Made by a program: the position numbers and the translations under genes. From NCBI GenBank assembly GCA_963777725.1, contig CAVZRR010000014.1, forward strand, positions 62,001 to 126,000: a DNA stretch of 64,000 nt, written 5' to 3'. The notes beneath the pieces are model-generated. The model was given only the letters and a program-made list of their open reading frames with translations, was not told the DNA's origin and searched no databases. Origin of the DNA: RPQJ01 sp963777725 (GTDB lineage: Bacteria > Pseudomonadota > Gammaproteobacteria > Steroidobacterales > Steroidobacteraceae). Shown here one piece after another: positions 45,294-53,591 of this stretch (the first letter of the stretch is position 1; each line of letters begins with the position of its first letter).

Positions 45294-46016
45294 ATGGCCA
45301 CTGATAGCGTCACTGTCGACAATCCGTACGGACTCCAGGCCCTGTGGGCTCAGGGAGACTTCATCGCCAAAGGCGTGCTGATCCTGCTCGCGCTGATGTC
45401 CGCGTATTCGTGGTTCATCATCTTCACCAAGTGGTGGGAACAGCGCCGGTTGCTCAAGCAGGCCGCGGAAGCCGAGAAGAATTTCTGGGCGGCCGACAAC
45501 ATCAAGAACGGCGTCAACAAGCTGACGGGCAAGGGCAACATCTTCAAGGCCATTGCGTCCGAAGCGATCGACTCGGCCGAGCACCACGACTCGCGGATGA
45601 CGCAGCAGGTGCCGCTGCACGAGTGGATCGACAACGTGATCGCCCGCGGCGTCGCCCGCATCGGCAGCGCGCTCACGACCCAGTTGCCGTTCCTGGCCAC
45701 CACCGGCTCGACGGCGCCGTTCATCGGCCTGTTCGGCACCGTCTGGGGCATCTACCACGCGCTGGTCGCGATCGGTGTCGCCGGCCAGGCGAGCATCGAC
45801 AAGGTGGCCGGCCCGGTCGGCGAGGCGCTGATCATGACGGCCATCGGCCTCGCGGTCGCCGTCCCGGCGGTGCTCGGTTACAACTACCTGCTCGGCCGCA
45901 ACAAGCAGATCATGGAGAAGGTCAAGCTGTTCGCCAGCGACCTCGAGCAGGTGATCGTCAGCGGCTCGCGCGTCGAAGGCGCGGGCGCCAAGGTCATCGC
46001 CGGCGGCAAGAAGTAA
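45294..46016 (+). CDS. exbB: ExbB proton-channel subunit
   Basis: A 240-residue MotA/TolQ/ExbB protein with three membrane helices. Helix 1 reads VLILLALMSAYSWFIIFTKW; the late pair contains FLATTGSTAPFIGLFGTVWG and GEALIMTAIGLAVAVPAVLG. It forms the pentameric channel around ExbD. It follows tonB by 72 bases, with AGAGGAAGAG before the ATG. Confidence 0.96.
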   Translation: MATDSVTVDNPYGLQALWAQGDFIAKGVLILLALMSAYSWFIIFTKWWEQRRLLKQAAEAEKNFWAADNIKNGVNKLTGKGNIFKAIASEAIDSAEHHDSRMTQQVPLHEWIDNVIARGVARIGSALTTQLPFLATTGSTAPFIGLFGTVWGIYHALVAIGVAGQASIDKVAGPVGEALIMTAIGLAVAVPAVLGYNYLLGRNKQIMEKVKLFASDLEQVIVSGSRVEGAGAKVIAGGKK

Positions 46017-46046
46017 TCGCGCCACGGACTGCGGGAGACCGAGACG

Positions 46047-46490
<444 letters not shown>

Positions 46491-46520
46491 ACGCCGCTTC
46501 GGGCCAGAGGAGAGATTCAG

Positions 46521-46937
46521 ATGAGCATGAGCATTGGCGGCGGCGAAGACGAACCGATGATGGACATCAACATGACGCCGTTGATCGACGTCATGCTGGT
46601 GCTGCTGATCATGTTCATCATCACGATCCCGGTGATGACGCACGCCGTGAAGCTGGACATGCCGCGGGCCTCGAACGCGCCATCGCTGGTGCAACCCGTG
46701 GTCATCCAGCTCGAGATCGACTTCGACGGCACGGTGCTGTGGAACGGCACTCCAGTGCCGGACTTCGACATGCTCGACGCCTACTTCCGGCGCGAAGCGG
46801 ATAACGATCCGCAGCCCGAGTTGCACATCCGCCCGAGCAAGCGGGCCAAGTACGACGTCGTGGCGCGGGTGCTCGCGTCGGCCCAGCGCAACGGCATGCG
46901 CAAGATCGGCTTCGTCGGCAACGAGCAATTCATGTAG
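46521..46937 (+). CDS. exbD2: ExbD, second copy
   Basis: A 138-residue paralogue of the preceding gene: INMTPLIDVMLVLLIMFIIT with the conserved Asp, and periplasmic VLASAQRNGMRKIGFVGNEQ. Double exbD genes after exbB are known in Xanthomonas, where the second has a special role in some TonB-dependent functions. AGAGGAGAG precedes the ATG. Confidence 0.95.
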   Translation: MSMSIGGGEDEPMMDINMTPLIDVMLVLLIMFIITIPVMTHAVKLDMPRASNAPSLVQPVVIQLEIDFDGTVLWNGTPVPDFDMLDAYFRREADNDPQPELHIRPSKRAKYDVVARVLASAQRNGMRKIGFVGNEQFM

Positions 46938-46985
46938 TCCGGCGGGGCCTCGCTTGGCCCGGCGGTCGATGGCGGTACAATGAGG

Positions 46986-47018
46986 CTGCCGGGGCTGTTC
47001 GCCCCGGCGGCTTTTTAT
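46986..47018 (+). terminator. Terminator after exbD2
   Basis: GCCGGGGC / GCCCCGGC stem with a five-base loop followed by GGCTTTTTAT. It separates the TonB system from the TPR gene at 47059. Confidence 0.85.
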
Positions 47019-47058
47019 ACATTGAGGGGCTCGGCCCCCGCAGAGAGGCATTGCGAAC

Positions 47059-48270
47059 ATGAAGGCGACTTGGGTACTGAGTGCGGCACTCGCGTTCTCT
47101 GGGGCGCTCGGGGTCACTGCGGCGCTGCTCGCGCCGACGACTGCGGAGGCCCAGCAGAAGATTGGTCCCAAGGTCGGCGTACCGCTCAAGGCCGCGCAGG
47201 ACGCGATCCAGAAAAAGAACTGGAACGGCGCCCTGGCGAAGATCAAGGAAGCTCAGGCGGTGCAGCCGCGCTCGGCCTTCGAGGACTACAAGATCAACGA
47301 GCTGCTCTGGTACGTCTACCTGCAGCAAGGTCGCAATGCCGATGCAGCGCGCCTGCTCGAGCAGCAGATCGCCTCCGGGCAGATGCCGGCCGGGGAGAAG
47401 GTGCAGCGCAGCAAGACGCTGGCGCAGCTGTATTTCCGCGCCGGCAATTACGGCAAGGCGATCCAGAGCGCGAACCAGTTCCTGAAGTCGGTGCCCGCCG
47501 ACCAGGAAATGCAGGTGCTCGTGGCGCAAGCCTACTACCAGCAGAAGGACTACAAGAACGCGCTGGCCACGGCGGAGCGCCTCGTCAAGGGCAGCCAGAA
47601 GCCGAGCGAAGACGTGCTGCAGCTGATGCTGCGCAGCAGTTACGAGCTGAAGGACGCCGCGGGCACTGCGCGCGCGCTCGAAGCGCTGCTGAAGTTCTAT
47701 CCGTCCCCGGATACCTGGAATCGCGTGCTCGCCGGCTACATCGAGCAGACCAACCACGATCACGAGTTGCTGGCCCTTTACCGGCTGTCGGAAAACGTCG
47801 GCGCGCTCACCAAGGGCGCCCAGTTCATCGACATGTCGCAGGCGCTGGTCGTGAGCGGCTTCGGCATCGAGGCCCAGCGGATCATGGAGAAGGGCATTGC
47901 CGACGGCCTCTTCCAGGGCGAGGACATGACTCGCGCGCAACGCACGCTGGACGCGGCGAAGCGCAAGGCCGACGTGCAACGCAAGGCGCTCGCCGGCGCC
48001 GACCAGGCGCTTGCCGCAGCGAAGACCGGCGATGCGGCATACGAAATCGGCAAGATGTACTTCAGCGCTGGCGATTACGCGAAGAGCGCGGCAGCGATGC
48101 GCAAGGCGATCGCCACCCCCGGGTTGAGTGACTCGGACGACGCCCACGATTTGCTCGGCATCGCGCTGGCCCGGCAGTCCAAGAATGCCGAGGCCGCGAA
48201 GGCCTTCGACGGCGTCAAGGACCCGAAGTACGCCGAAGTGGCCAGGCTCTGGAAGCTGCACCTGCGCTGA
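47059..48270 (+). CDS. Periplasmic TPR-like protein A
   Basis: A 403-residue exported protein with a signal peptide (AALAFSGALGVTAALLAPTT, cleaved near AEA-QQ). The mature part is helical with TPR-like repeats (AAQDAIQKKNWNGALAKIKE, LAQLYFRAGNYGKAIQSANQ, GKMYFSAGDYAKSAAAMRKA). It is a paralogue of the convergent gene at 48346-49608: LRSSYELKDAAGT and ALAAAKTG..IGKMYFSAGDYAK recur there. Downstream of tonB-exbBD, it may serve as a scaffold of the TonB machine, as TPR proteins do in some Vibrio systems; that is inference. Confidence 0.85.
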   Translation: MKATWVLSAALAFSGALGVTAALLAPTTAEAQQKIGPKVGVPLKAAQDAIQKKNWNGALAKIKEAQAVQPRSAFEDYKINELLWYVYLQQGRNADAARLLEQQIASGQMPAGEKVQRSKTLAQLYFRAGNYGKAIQSANQFLKSVPADQEMQVLVAQAYYQQKDYKNALATAERLVKGSQKPSEDVLQLMLRSSYELKDAAGTARALEALLKFYPSPDTWNRVLAGYIEQTNHDHELLALYRLSENVGALTKGAQFIDMSQALVVSGFGIEAQRIMEKGIADGLFQGEDMTRAQRTLDAAKRKADVQRKALAGADQALAAAKTGDAAYEIGKMYFSAGDYAKSAAAMRKAIATPGLSDSDDAHDLLGIALARQSKNAEAAKAFDGVKDPKYAEVARLWKLHLR

Positions 48271-48292
48271 TCGTCGACGGCGCCAGCCCCAT

Positions 48293-48337
48293 GAAAAAAG
48301 CCCCCGGCGCTTCGCTGCGCCGGGGGCTTCTTCGTTT
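48293..48337. terminator. Bidirectional terminator between the TPR paralogues
   Basis: AGCCCCCGGCGC / GCGCCGGGGGCT, six-base loop, with AAAAAAG on the left and CTTCTTCGTTT on the right. It ends both converging transcripts. Confidence 0.9.
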
Positions 48338-48345
48338 ACGACTGG

Positions 48346-49608
48346 TCAGTTCGCGGGTGCTGCTGCCGCCGGAGCTGGCGTCGCCTGCGTTTCGACGTAA
48401 AGCTTCCACAAGCCCGCAATTTCAGCCGACTTCGGGTCCTTGACGGCACTGAGGGCCGCGGTGGCATCCGTACCCTTGCCGCCGCGCGCCAGGGCCATGC
48501 CGAGCAGCAGGTTGGCGTCGTCGGTGTCCGTGAGGCCGCCCTTCGCCAGGCCTTTGCGGAACGCATCCGCCGCCTTCGCATAGTCGCCGACGCTGAAGAA
48601 CAGCTTGCCCATCGCGACCATCTCGTTGCCGCTCTTGGCTGCGGCGAGGGCTGCGTCGGCCCCCGGCAGTTCCTTGCCATCGGCATCCGCGCCGGACCGG
48701 GCGCGCTGCAGGTCGGACTGGGCGCGCGTCTGTGCGTCGCCCTGGAATGCGCCCGCCGCGAGGCCTCGTTCCAGCACTTTTTTCGCCTCGCTCGGGAAGC
48801 CGCCGGTCATCAGGCCGGACGCCATCTCCGAGTACTCCTCGCTCTTGTCGAGCGTGTTCGTGTCGAGCATCAGCCGGTACAACGCGCGCAGGTCGCGGTC
48901 GGCCTTGGTCTCATAGAGCTGGTTGTTGAGCAGGTCGGCCCAGTACTTCGGCGCCGGGTAATGGCGCACCAGCGACTCGAGTGCCTGCATCGTGCCAGCG
49001 CGATCCTTGAGCTCGTAGCTGCTGCGCAGCCCGATCAGCAGCAGCTGCTCGTCGGGCGTCGCCGAGGCCGCTGCGGCCTTGGCCACGAAGTCGCGTGCGC
49101 CAGCAAAGTCGTCCTGCAGGAACAGGCTGTGCGCCACCATCGTGACGATGTCCTTGCTACCCGGCTCGCGCTGCAGCGCCTTGTTGCCGTAGTCGACCGC
49201 CTTCGGGTAGTTCTTGATCTCGTAATTGAGCTGCGTGAGCACCTTGTAGCGCTGCGTCATCTCCGCCTCTGGCACGAAGCCGGAAGCCGTGGCCTCGGCC
49301 ATGGCCTTCTCGGCGCCCGCGTAGTCCTTTTTCTGCAGCAACGCGAAGCCGGTCCACTCGTCGATCGTGAACGCCTCGTACTCCGACTGCGGCTGGATCG
49401 CGTCCGCCTCGGCGAGTCGCGCGAGCGCCTCGTCCCAGTTCTTGGCATTGAGGGCCTCTTGCGCGGCCCGCAACGGCTTGGCCATCTTGGCGCCGACCTT
49501 CGGCGCGCTCTGCGCCACGGCAACGGCAGGGGCCAGCAATGCGCCGGTGGCCATCGTCATGCCGGCAGCTGCCATCGCGGCCACCAGGATCAAGTTCGCT
49601 TTTTTCAT
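48346..49608 (-). CDS. Periplasmic TPR-like protein B
   Basis: A 420-residue exported protein with signal peptide (NLILVAAMAAAGMTMATGAL, cleaved near AVAQ). It shares the whole domain order of TPR protein A: AAQEALNAKNWDEALARLAE, LRSSYELKDRAGTMQALESL, ALYRLMLDTNTLDKSEEYSE and LFFSVGDYAKAADAFRKGLA. The C-terminus is an Ala/Pro tail (QATPAPAAAAPAN). Tail-to-tail paralogues imply an inverted duplication. Function is unknown. Confidence 0.85.
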   Translation of the reverse strand: MKKANLILVAAMAAAGMTMATGALLAPAVAVAQSAPKVGAKMAKPLRAAQEALNAKNWDEALARLAEADAIQPQSEYEAFTIDEWTGFALLQKKDYAGAEKAMAEATASGFVPEAEMTQRYKVLTQLNYEIKNYPKAVDYGNKALQREPGSKDIVTMVAHSLFLQDDFAGARDFVAKAAAASATPDEQLLLIGLRSSYELKDRAGTMQALESLVRHYPAPKYWADLLNNQLYETKADRDLRALYRLMLDTNTLDKSEEYSEMASGLMTGGFPSEAKKVLERGLAAGAFQGDAQTRAQSDLQRARSGADADGKELPGADAALAAAKSGNEMVAMGKLFFSVGDYAKAADAFRKGLAKGGLTDTDDANLLLGMALARGGKGTDATAALSAVKDPKSAEIAGLWKLYVETQATPAPAAAAPAN

Positions 49609-49668
49609 TGCTTACCTCGCGCGCCGACCAGGAGGCGCATCTGCCCACATTGTATCGCCAAGCGGCCG

Positions 49669-50556
49669 TCAGTCGGACTCGATCAGCTCGATCAACTCGC
49701 CGGCGGCACCGACACAGACCTGCGACCGGCGGCCGGCGTAGGGCAGGCTGGCCGCTCGATGGGCCGGCCCGAGGCTGCTCGACAGTCGCTCGGGCAGGCG
49801 GTCAATCTCGAAGCTGACCATCGCGATGCCCGGCGGCAGCTGCCCAGGCACGCACGGCCGGCTGGCCGCCGCCGGCGGCATCTGGTCGGCCTCGATGTAG
49901 CACTGTCCCGACAATGGCATTGCGGCGATCGCGTGCTGGTAATCCCGCGGCAACCCGTACTGCGCGGACAACACGGAGACCACCGAGGGCATGGCCGTGG
50001 CGCGCGGGATGCCGAACTGGGCTTGGTAGTAGTCCTGCAGCGCGTCGAGGCTCGCCCCGCCGAGGATCACGATGAAGACCCGATCGACGAAGCTTGCGGC
50101 CACCGGGGTGTCGAACGCCGCGAGCTTCTGCTTGATCTGGGTGAGATAGAGCACCTCCCGCGCTGGGCCGACCACCTGCATTGCGCGGATCTGGTCGCTG
50201 AACGACAGGTCGGCCGGCCGCCCGATGATCCGGAACGGGCTATTGGCCAGTTCGTCGGCCAGGGCGTCCACGTCCTCGACGATCAGCTCGGCCGCGTTCC
50301 AACCCACGCAGGACAGCGGCTCGTGCTCGACGTAGGCGGGACCCTGCACGAACCGGAGGTAGGTCTCGACACCGCTTTCCGGCTCGAGCAGCACGGCGCG
50401 CTGCCCGGCCATCTGCGGACGGCCCCACGCGCGGGCCATCTCGCGTCCCAACGCCCCGTCATCGACGACTCGGTAACCCAGGTAGCGTTGATAGGCAGCC
50501 ACGGCGGCCGGAAGGTCCGGCGCGGTGATGGTGACGGTGGAGATTCGGCCCAGCAT
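49669..50556 (-). CDS. VOC (glyoxalase/dioxygenase fold) protein
   Basis: A 295-residue protein with two VOC modules: STVTITAPDLPAAVAAYQRY at the N-terminus and FVDRVFIVILGGASLDALQD from residue ~150. Possible metal ligands are few and not in the usual H..E pairs (EHEPLSCVGWN), so it may be a binding protein rather than a dioxygenase. It is the last gene of the minus-strand catabolic operon and is separated from the amidase by the 7-mer repeats. Confidence 0.8.
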   Translation of the reverse strand: MLGRISTVTITAPDLPAAVAAYQRYLGYRVVDDGALGREMARAWGRPQMAGQRAVLLEPESGVETYLRFVQGPAYVEHEPLSCVGWNAAELIVEDVDALADELANSPFRIIGRPADLSFSDQIRAMQVVGPAREVLYLTQIKQKLAAFDTPVAASFVDRVFIVILGGASLDALQDYYQAQFGIPRATAMPSVVSVLSAQYGLPRDYQHAIAAMPLSGQCYIEADQMPPAAASRPCVPGQLPPGIAMVSFEIDRLPERLSSSLGPAHRAASLPYAGRRSQVCVGAAGELIELIESD

Positions 50557-50559
50557 GGA

Positions 50560-50660
50560 AGGGGATAGGGGATGGGGGATGGGGGATAGTAAGACGTTGA
50601 GGCCGACGGTTCAGTGCTACCTCTGACTATCCCCTATCCCCGATCCCCTATCCCCTCCAA
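50560..50660. repeat. GGGGATA-type 7-mer repeats, inverted pair
   Basis: About four units (GGGGATA/GGGGGAT) at 50560-50589 and their reverse complements (CTATCCC, CGATCCC) at 50627-50656, around a 37-base spacer. The right cluster encodes the last residues (GIGDRG) and the stop codon of the neighbouring amidase gene, so the repeat has invaded the coding end. Confidence 0.85.
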
Positions 50661-51278
50661 GTATTCCCGCGCCCACTCCAACCCCACCACCTCCGCATAC
50701 TTGGCCTGCAGGTCGAACAGGCTGGCCTCGTGCGGGGCGGCGTGGCGGTCGCCGACGGCTTCGCGAACGACGAGCGGGATGAACCCGTGCTGGCACGCAT
50801 CGACGGCCGTGGCCCGCACGCAGCCGCTCGTGCTGACGCCGGCGATCAGCACGGTGTCGACGCCCATGGAGGTCAGCGTGGATGACAGCGACGTGCCGAA
50901 GAACGCGCTCGCATACTGCTTGGTGATCAGCGTTTCGCCCGCGGCGGGCTCGAGGCCTGCGGCGAACGCGGCGAGCTCGGGGTGTGCGCCCGCGACGAAG
51001 CACTGCAGGCCGGGGACCTTGCGGAAGAAGACGCCGCCGTCGCGGCCTCCGTGCTGGTAGCTGACGTTGGTGTGCACGACCGGAATCCGCGCGAGTCGAG
51101 CCGCGTCGAGCAGCGCTTGTGCCGCCGCACGCGCGGACTCGGCGCCGGCATAGAGCGGCGAGCCCGGCACCAGGTAGGCGCGGACGAAATCGACGATCAG
51201 CAGTGCCGGACGCCGCCCGGGCTGCAACCCGCGGCCGAAGCCGCCGGCGGCATAGTTTTCGTCGAGCGATTCGCTCAT
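50634..51278 (-). CDS. Isochorismatase-like cysteine hydrolase 1 (N-carbamoylsarcosine-amidase type)
   Basis: A 214-residue hydrolase. The catalytic triad is visible: Asp in PALLIVDFVRAYL, Lys in TLITKQYASAFFGTSL and Cys in AGVSTSGCVRATAVDA. The TSGCVRAT block is the pattern of N-carbamoylsarcosine amidase, which splits N-carbamoyl amino acids to amino acid, CO2 and ammonia. It lies nine bases after the CoA-transferase. Its C-terminal GIGDRG is repeat-derived. Substrate inferred only. Confidence 0.85.
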   Translation of the reverse strand: MSESLDENYAAGGFGRGLQPGRRPALLIVDFVRAYLVPGSPLYAGAESARAAAQALLDAARLARIPVVHTNVSYQHGGRDGGVFFRKVPGLQCFVAGAHPELAAFAAGLEPAAGETLITKQYASAFFGTSLSSTLTSMGVDTVLIAGVSTSGCVRATAVDACQHGFIPLVVREAVGDRHAAPHEASLFDLQAKYAEVVGLEWAREYLEGIGDRG

Positions 51279-51287
51279 GCGGGGTGC

Positions 51288-52499
51288 TCAGACGACCTTG
51301 GCCGCCTTGAGCTCGGCGTAGCGCTCGGGCGACAGGCCGAGCACGCGCAGGTAGACCTCGTCATTGTGCTGGCCGAGCGCCGGGCTCGGGCTGCGCACGG
51401 CTCCCGGCGTCTCCGAAAGCTTGGGCGCGACATTCTGCATGCGCAGCTCGCCGAAATCCGGGTGCGGGACGCTGACGATCGCGTCACGCGCCTTGAAGTG
51501 CGGGTCCTCGAGCATGTCCGGCGCCCGGTAGATCAGGCCGGCTGGCACGCCGTACTGGTCCATGGCATCGAGTACGGCACGCGTGGTCAGCGTCGAGGTC
51601 CACGCCTCGACCAGCGCGTCGAGCTCGGCCTGGTGCATGCCGCGCGCGCCGTGCGTCGAGTACTTCGGGTTCGTCGCGAGATCGGGTTGCCCCATCGCCT
51701 CGGCGAGTCGGGAGAAGACCGTGTCCTGGTTCGCCGCGATCAGCACCATGCCATCCGCGGTCCGGTAGACGTTCGACGGCGCGACGTTCGGCAGGATCGC
51801 GCCGGTGCGCTCGCGGACGTAGCCGGCCTTGTCGTACTCGGTGACGAGCGACTCCATCATGTTGAGCACCGCCTCGTAGATCGCCGAGTCGACCACCTGG
51901 CCGCGACCGGTCTTGTCGCGGTGGTGCAGCGCGGAGAGGGCGCCGATGCAGGCGAACGTGGCCGCCAGCGAGTCGCCGATCGAGATGCCCATTCGCGACG
52001 GCGGCGTCGAGGGATCGCCCACGACGTAGCGCAGGCCGCCCATCGCCTCGCCGATCGCGCCGAAGCCGGCCTGTCGCGAATACGGGCCCGTCTGCCCGAA
52101 GCCGGAGACGCGGATCATGATCAGGCGTGGATTGATCGCCGACAGCTCGGACCAGCCGAGCCCCCACTTCTCCATCGTGCCCGGCCGGAAATTCTCGAGC
52201 AGGAAATCCGACTGCTTGACCAGGTCCCTGAGCAACGCCTGGCCGTCGGCCTGGCGCAGATCGAGCGTAATCGCCTTCTTGTTGCGCGCGACGACCGGCC
52301 ACCACAGCGACTTGCCGTGCGCCTTCTCGCGCCCCCAGACGCGCATCGGGTCGCCCTGGCCCGGCGGCTCGATCTTGATGACCTCCGCGCCGAAGTCGCC
52401 GAGCAGCTGGCCGCAGAACGGCCCGGCCAGCAGGGTGCCGAGTTCGAGCACGCGCAAGCCCGCGAGCGGGCCCGGTTTGAAGCTGGTTGGGCTGGTCAT
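51288..52499 (-). CDS. CaiB/BaiF family class III CoA-transferase
   Basis: A 403-residue enzyme that moves CoA between acids. The N-terminus LAGLRVLELGTLLAGPFCGQ then LLGDFGAEVIKIEPPGQGDP is the family hallmark. The catalytic Asp is in MGISIGDSLAATFACIGAL, and NFRPGTMEKWGLGW is conserved. It is the first gene of the minus-strand operon and divergent from the HMG-CoA lyase, a pairing that suggests activation of a branched hydroxy-acid before retro-Claisen cleavage. Confidence 0.92.
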   Translation of the reverse strand: MTSPTSFKPGPLAGLRVLELGTLLAGPFCGQLLGDFGAEVIKIEPPGQGDPMRVWGREKAHGKSLWWPVVARNKKAITLDLRQADGQALLRDLVKQSDFLLENFRPGTMEKWGLGWSELSAINPRLIMIRVSGFGQTGPYSRQAGFGAIGEAMGGLRYVVGDPSTPPSRMGISIGDSLAATFACIGALSALHHRDKTGRGQVVDSAIYEAVLNMMESLVTEYDKAGYVRERTGAILPNVAPSNVYRTADGMVLIAANQDTVFSRLAEAMGQPDLATNPKYSTHGARGMHQAELDALVEAWTSTLTTRAVLDAMDQYGVPAGLIYRAPDMLEDPHFKARDAIVSVPHPDFGELRMQNVAPKLSETPGAVRSPSPALGQHNDEVYLRVLGLSPERYAELKAAKVV

Positions 52500-52576
52500 G
52501 CGAAATGTCCGGTCATTGGGAATTGGGTTTTTACCCGGCCGCAGCGCCGAGGGTCAAGAAATGCGCGCCTGCGCGG

Positions 52577-52605
52577 TTGGATCCACGCCGCAGCCCTTGT
52601 ATGCT
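52577..52605 (+). promoter_or_regulatory. Strong sigma-70-like promoter of the HMG-CoA lyase/hydantoinase operon
   Basis: TTGGAT (52577-52582), 17 bases, TATGCT (52600-52605), then GGAGG at 52614-52618 and ATG at 52629. The short leader leaves little room for regulation other than at the promoter. It lies in the 129-base region shared with the divergent CoA-transferase gene. Confidence 0.6.
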
Positions 52606-52628
52606 CGGCCCGCGGAGGGCGCACCAGC

Positions 52629-53549
52629 ATGTTAGCGGAGAAACGCATCGACATCGTCGAGGTCGGACCCCGGGACGGGCTGCAGAGCGAGCCCGGGAAC
52701 CTGCCGACCGCGACCAAGGTCGAGTTCATCGAGCGCGCGATCGCGGCCGGCGTGCGGCGCGTCGAGGTCACGAGCTTCGTGAACCCGAAGCGCGTTCCGC
52801 AGATGGCCGACGCCGAGGCCGTACTGCAGGCACTGCCGCGCCGTGACGACGTGCACTACATCGGCCTCGTGCTCAATCGCAAAGGCTTCGAGCGCGCGGC
52901 GGCCGCAGGGTGCAACGAAATCGGCATGGCCGTCGTGGCGAGCGACACGTTCAACCAGCGCAACCAGGGCGTGACGACCGAGGCTTCGATCGCCGCCTGG
53001 CTGGAGATCGCGGCGGCCGCGAAGGCCGCCGGCATTCGACCGCAGGTCACGATCTCGGCCGCGTTCGGCTGCCCGTTCGAAGGCGAGGTGCCGGCGGCGC
53101 GCGTCGTCGAAATCGCCCGACGCGTGGCGGAAGCCGCGCCGTTCGAGATCGCGCTGGCCGACACGATCGGCGTTGGTGTGCCGGCGCAGGTGACGGAGCT
53201 CGTCAGTCGGGTCCGGGATGCGTTGCCCGGGATCCCGTTGCGCTGTCACTTCCACAACACCCGCAATACCGGCCTCGCGAATGCCTTTGCTGCAGTGCTC
53301 GCCGGCGTGACCACGCTCGACGCGAGCCTCGGCGGCATCGGTGGCTGCCCGTTTGCACCGGCCGCGACCGGCAACATTCCGACCGAAGACCTCGTCTACA
53401 TGCTGCACCGCTCCGGTTACGCGACCGGCATCTCGCTGGCGGACGCGATCGCCACCGGGCAGTGGCTGCAGGAGCAGCTCGGGCGGCCCGTGCCGGGCAT
53501 GCTGGTCAAGGCCGGCGACTTTCCGCGACCCGCGGCGCACGCCGCGTGA
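52629..53549 (+). CDS. Hydroxymethylglutaryl-CoA lyase family protein
   Basis: A 306-residue TIM-barrel lyase that splits HMG-CoA or a similar tertiary alcohol thioester into acetyl-CoA and a keto acid. IDIVEVGPRDGLQSEPGNLP, VEVTSFVNPKRVPQMADAEA, ISAAFGCPFEG, LRCHFHNTRNTGLANAFAAV and the catalytic Cys loop LGGIGGCPFAPAATGNIPTE are present. It starts the operon with hyuA (43 bases later). Citramalyl-CoA or leucine breakdown are known roles for this family. Confidence 0.93.
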   Translation: MLAEKRIDIVEVGPRDGLQSEPGNLPTATKVEFIERAIAAGVRRVEVTSFVNPKRVPQMADAEAVLQALPRRDDVHYIGLVLNRKGFERAAAAGCNEIGMAVVASDTFNQRNQGVTTEASIAAWLEIAAAAKAAGIRPQVTISAAFGCPFEGEVPAARVVEIARRVAEAAPFEIALADTIGVGVPAQVTELVSRVRDALPGIPLRCHFHNTRNTGLANAFAAVLAGVTTLDASLGGIGGCPFAPAATGNIPTEDLVYMLHRSGYATGISLADAIATGQWLQEQLGRPVPGMLVKAGDFPRPAAHAA

Positions 53550-53591
53550 GCCGCACCCCGATCCGACAGAACGAAAACGACAGGTGACTGC

